Origin: Micromonospora marina
GTDB taxonomy: Bacteria; Actinomycetota; Actinomycetes; Mycobacteriales; Micromonosporaceae
Assembly: GCF_900091565.1 (NCBI RefSeq)
Contig: NZ_FMCV01000015.1
Span: forward strand, 1-64,000
Length of the DNA: 64,000 nt
Direction: 5' to 3'
Shown here in pieces: positions 62,201-64,000 of the stretch (its first letter is position 1; each line of letters begins with the position of its first letter). The notes under the pieces are model-generated. The model saw only the letters and a list, made by a program, of their open reading frames with translations. It did not search any database and had not been told where the DNA came from. Made by a program: the position numbers and the translations under genes.

Positions 62201-62995
62201 ATGGTCGACCTGACAGCCCTGCTCGCGGACCTGGCCGCCGAGTCCGAACAGCTCGACGCGCTCGTCGCGGACCTGCCGCCGGAGGGATGGGAGCGGCCGA
62301 CACCGGCCCCGGACTGGACCGTCGCGCACCAGGTCGCGCACCTGGCCTGGACCGACCACGTCGCCTACCTGGCGGCCACCGACGAGTCGGCGTTCTTCGC
62401 CTCGGTCACGGCCGCGCCGGACCCGTCGCGCCTGGTCGAGGACGGCGCCGAGTCCTTCCTCGCGCCCCCGCCCGCGCTGCTGGCCCGCTGGCGTTCCGGC
62501 CGGTCGGCGCTCGCCGGGGCGCTCACCGCCGTCCCGACCGGGCAGAAGATCCCCTGGTACGGAACCAGCATGTCGCCCACCTCGATGGTGACGGCCCGGC
62601 TGATGGAGACGTGGGCGCACGGCGGGGACGTGGCCGACGCGCTGGGCGTCAGCCGTACCCCGACCGCGCGGCTGCGGCACATAGCGCACCTCGGCTTCCG
62701 TACCCTCGGGCACGGCTTCTCGGCCCACGGCCGCGACGTGCCCACGGCGCCGGTGCGGGTCGAGCTGGCCGCGCCCGCGGGCGGCGAGGTGTGGGAGTTC
62801 GGGCCGGTCGACGCGGCCGACCGGGTGACCGGTCCGGCGCTCGACTTCTGCCTGCTCGTCACGCAGCGCCGGCACCGCGCGGACCTGGCCCTGACCGCCA
62901 CCGGGCCGGTGGCCGACGAGTGGCTGGACGTGGCTCAGGCGTTCGCCGGCCCGCCCGGCGGCAAGCGCGGGCCGGCGAACGGAGTTCCCTCATGA
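62201..62995 (+). CDS. TIGR03084-family metal-binding protein
   Basis: A 264-residue protein of the DinB/maleylpyruvate isomerase-N superfamily. The N-terminal helical bundle has DWTVAHQVAHLAWTDHV and METWAHGGDVADALG with the His ligands. The TIGR03084 C-terminal domain follows. ATG at 62201 has GGAGG 5 bases upstream. Its stop overlaps the next ATG (ATGA). Genes of this family usually accompany AtuA-like proteins in short acyl or terpenoid catabolism clusters; the reaction is unknown. Confidence 0.88.
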   Translation: MVDLTALLADLAAESEQLDALVADLPPEGWERPTPAPDWTVAHQVAHLAWTDHVAYLAATDESAFFASVTAAPDPSRLVEDGAESFLAPPPALLARWRSGRSALAGALTAVPTGQKIPWYGTSMSPTSMVTARLMETWAHGGDVADALGVSRTPTARLRHIAHLGFRTLGHGFSAHGRDVPTAPVRVELAAPAGGEVWEFGPVDAADRVTGPALDFCLLVTQRRHRADLALTATGPVADEWLDVAQAFAGPPGGKRGPANGVPS

Positions 62996-64000
62996 GCGTG
63001 CTGCGGATCGGGAACGCGTCGGGCTTCTACGGCGACCGCTTCACCGCCTGGCGGGAGATGCTCGACGGCGGCGAGTTGGACGTGCTGACCGGTGACTACC
63101 TGGCCGAGCTGACCATGCTCATCCTCGGCCGGGACCGGATGCGCGACCCGTCACTCGGTTACGCCAAGACGTTCCTGCGCCAGATGGAGGGCGTGCTCGG
63201 CACCGCAGGGCAGCGCGGCGTCAGGCTGGTCACCAACGCGGGTGGCCTGAACCCGGCGGGGCTGGCCGACGCGATCCGGTCGCTCGCCGACCGGCTCGGC
63301 CTCCAGGTCCGGGTCGGGTACGTCGAGGGCGACGCGATCCAACGCCCGGACGCGCTGACCGCGAACGCCTACCTGGGGGCGTTCGGGATCGCGGCCTGCC
63401 TGGACGCGGGCGCGGACGTGGTGGTCACCGGGCGGGTAACCGACGCCTCGCTTGCGGTCGGCCCGGCGATCGCCCGCTTCGGGTGGACCCGCGACGACCT
63501 CGACGCGCTGGCCGGCGCGACGGTGGCCGGTCACCTGATCGAGTGCGGCGCGCAGGTCACCGGTGGCAACTTCAGCTTCTTCACCGAGTTGCCGGACGGC
63601 GGGCACCGGCCCGGCTTCCCGATCGCCGAACTGCGCGCGGACGGCTCCTCGGTGCTCACCAAGCACCCCGGCACGGGCGGCGCGGTGACAGTCGAGACGG
63701 TCACCGCCCAACTGCTGTACGAGGTGGGCGGGCCGGACTATCTCGGGCCGGACGTGGTGACCCGGCTGGACACGGTACGGCTGGAGCAGGAGGGCCCGGA
63801 CCGGGTACGCGTCTCCGGGGTGCGAGGCACGCCGCCGCCGGACACGCTCAAGGTGGGTGTCAACAACCTGGGCGGCTTCCGCAACTCGATGACGTTCGTG
63901 CTGTGCGGGCTGGACATCCCGGCCAAGGCGGCACTGGTCCGCAGCCAGATCGAGGAGGCGGTCGGCACGGAGGGGCTGGAGTTCACGCTGGCCCGCACCG
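62992..64000 (+). CDS. AtuA-like (DUF1446) protein, N-terminal part
   Basis: The gene starts at 62992, overlapping the previous stop by 4 bases, and runs off the window after 336 codons. LRIGNASGFYGDRFTAWREML and the GGLNPAGLADAI, VVTGRVTDASLAVGP and HLIECGAQVTGGNFS segments identify the acyclic terpene utilisation AtuA / DUF1446 family. Likely acts in the degradation pathway controlled by the TetR gene; later genes lie outside the window. Confidence 0.92.
   Translation, partial: MSVLRIGNASGFYGDRFTAWREMLDGGELDVLTGDYLAELTMLILGRDRMRDPSLGYAKTFLRQMEGVLGTAGQRGVRLVTNAGGLNPAGLADAIRSLADRLGLQVRVGYVEGDAIQRPDALTANAYLGAFGIAACLDAGADVVVTGRVTDASLAVGPAIARFGWTRDDLDALAGATVAGHLIECGAQVTGGNFSFFTELPDGGHRPGFPIAELRADGSSVLTKHPGTGGAVTVETVTAQLLYEVGGPDYLGPDVVTRLDTVRLEQEGPDRVRVSGVRGTPPPDTLKVGVNNLGGFRNSMTFVLCGLDIPAKAALVRSQIEEAVGTEGLEFTLART

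Overview
The window reads as chromosomal DNA of a very high-GC actinomycete, most likely a Micromonosporaceae (Micromonospora-like). Reasons: strong G/C third-position bias, many GTG starts, tight ATGA/GTGA overlaps, Lsr2, ClpC, EccC/EccD/mycosin, and short GATC-bounded palindromic elements that I associate with this family. No tRNA, rRNA, CRISPR array, integrase, transposase or relaxase was found.

Layout. 1-23.1 kb is mostly minus-strand housekeeping DNA in the order seen around Mycobacterium tuberculosis Rv3596c-Rv3608c: clpC, lsr2, lysS, a broken methyltransferase, coaX-nadC-nadB, a septum-formation lipoprotein, panD-panC-DUF2520, then folK-folB-folP. Interspersed are a MidA methyltransferase translationally coupled to a stand-alone NuoD, a repeat-rich membrane protein and an OpuC-type osmoprotectant ABC importer. 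35.9-45.7 kb continues the same conserved order: folE, ftsH, hpt, a GlxA/AraC regulator, tilS, a zincin, dacB and ppa.

Between folP and folE, which are normally adjacent, lies a block of about 12.8 kb (23.1-35.9 kb). It is almost all on the opposite strand and carries a compact type IV secretion-like gene set: 2-TM pilin-like protein, PrgI/TcpE-like protein, an 18-residue micro-ORF, VirB4-like ATPase, TrbL/VirB6-like channel, VirB8/TcpC-like protein and a lysozyme-M23 wall hydrolase, mostly joined by 1-4 base overlaps. Downstream are an unknown protein, a less GC-rich membrane protein, and a pair encoding an FtsK/SpoIIIE-like protein with ruined P-loops plus a membrane partner. No coupling protein or relaxase is present, so this looks like a chromosomal secretion or envelope machine rather than a mobile element. 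It is my best candidate for an under-described system.

45.7-54.2 kb holds a type VII (ESX) secretion core (EccD divergent from EccC, then mycosin) and two PAP2 phosphatases. 54.2-60.5 kb is a conserved block (MarP, Nudix, TlpA-like lipoprotein, endonuclease III, Crp; compare Rv3671c-Rv3676) with a CapA-like lipoprotein and CbiZ inserted. The right end has a metallophosphoesterase and a TetR / TIGR03084 / AtuA-like cassette that runs off the window.

Three kinds of short palindromic repeat are scattered through the window. One sits in frame inside midA, one supplies the stop codon of panD, and one two-unit module occurs at both 3.6 kb and 61.5 kb.
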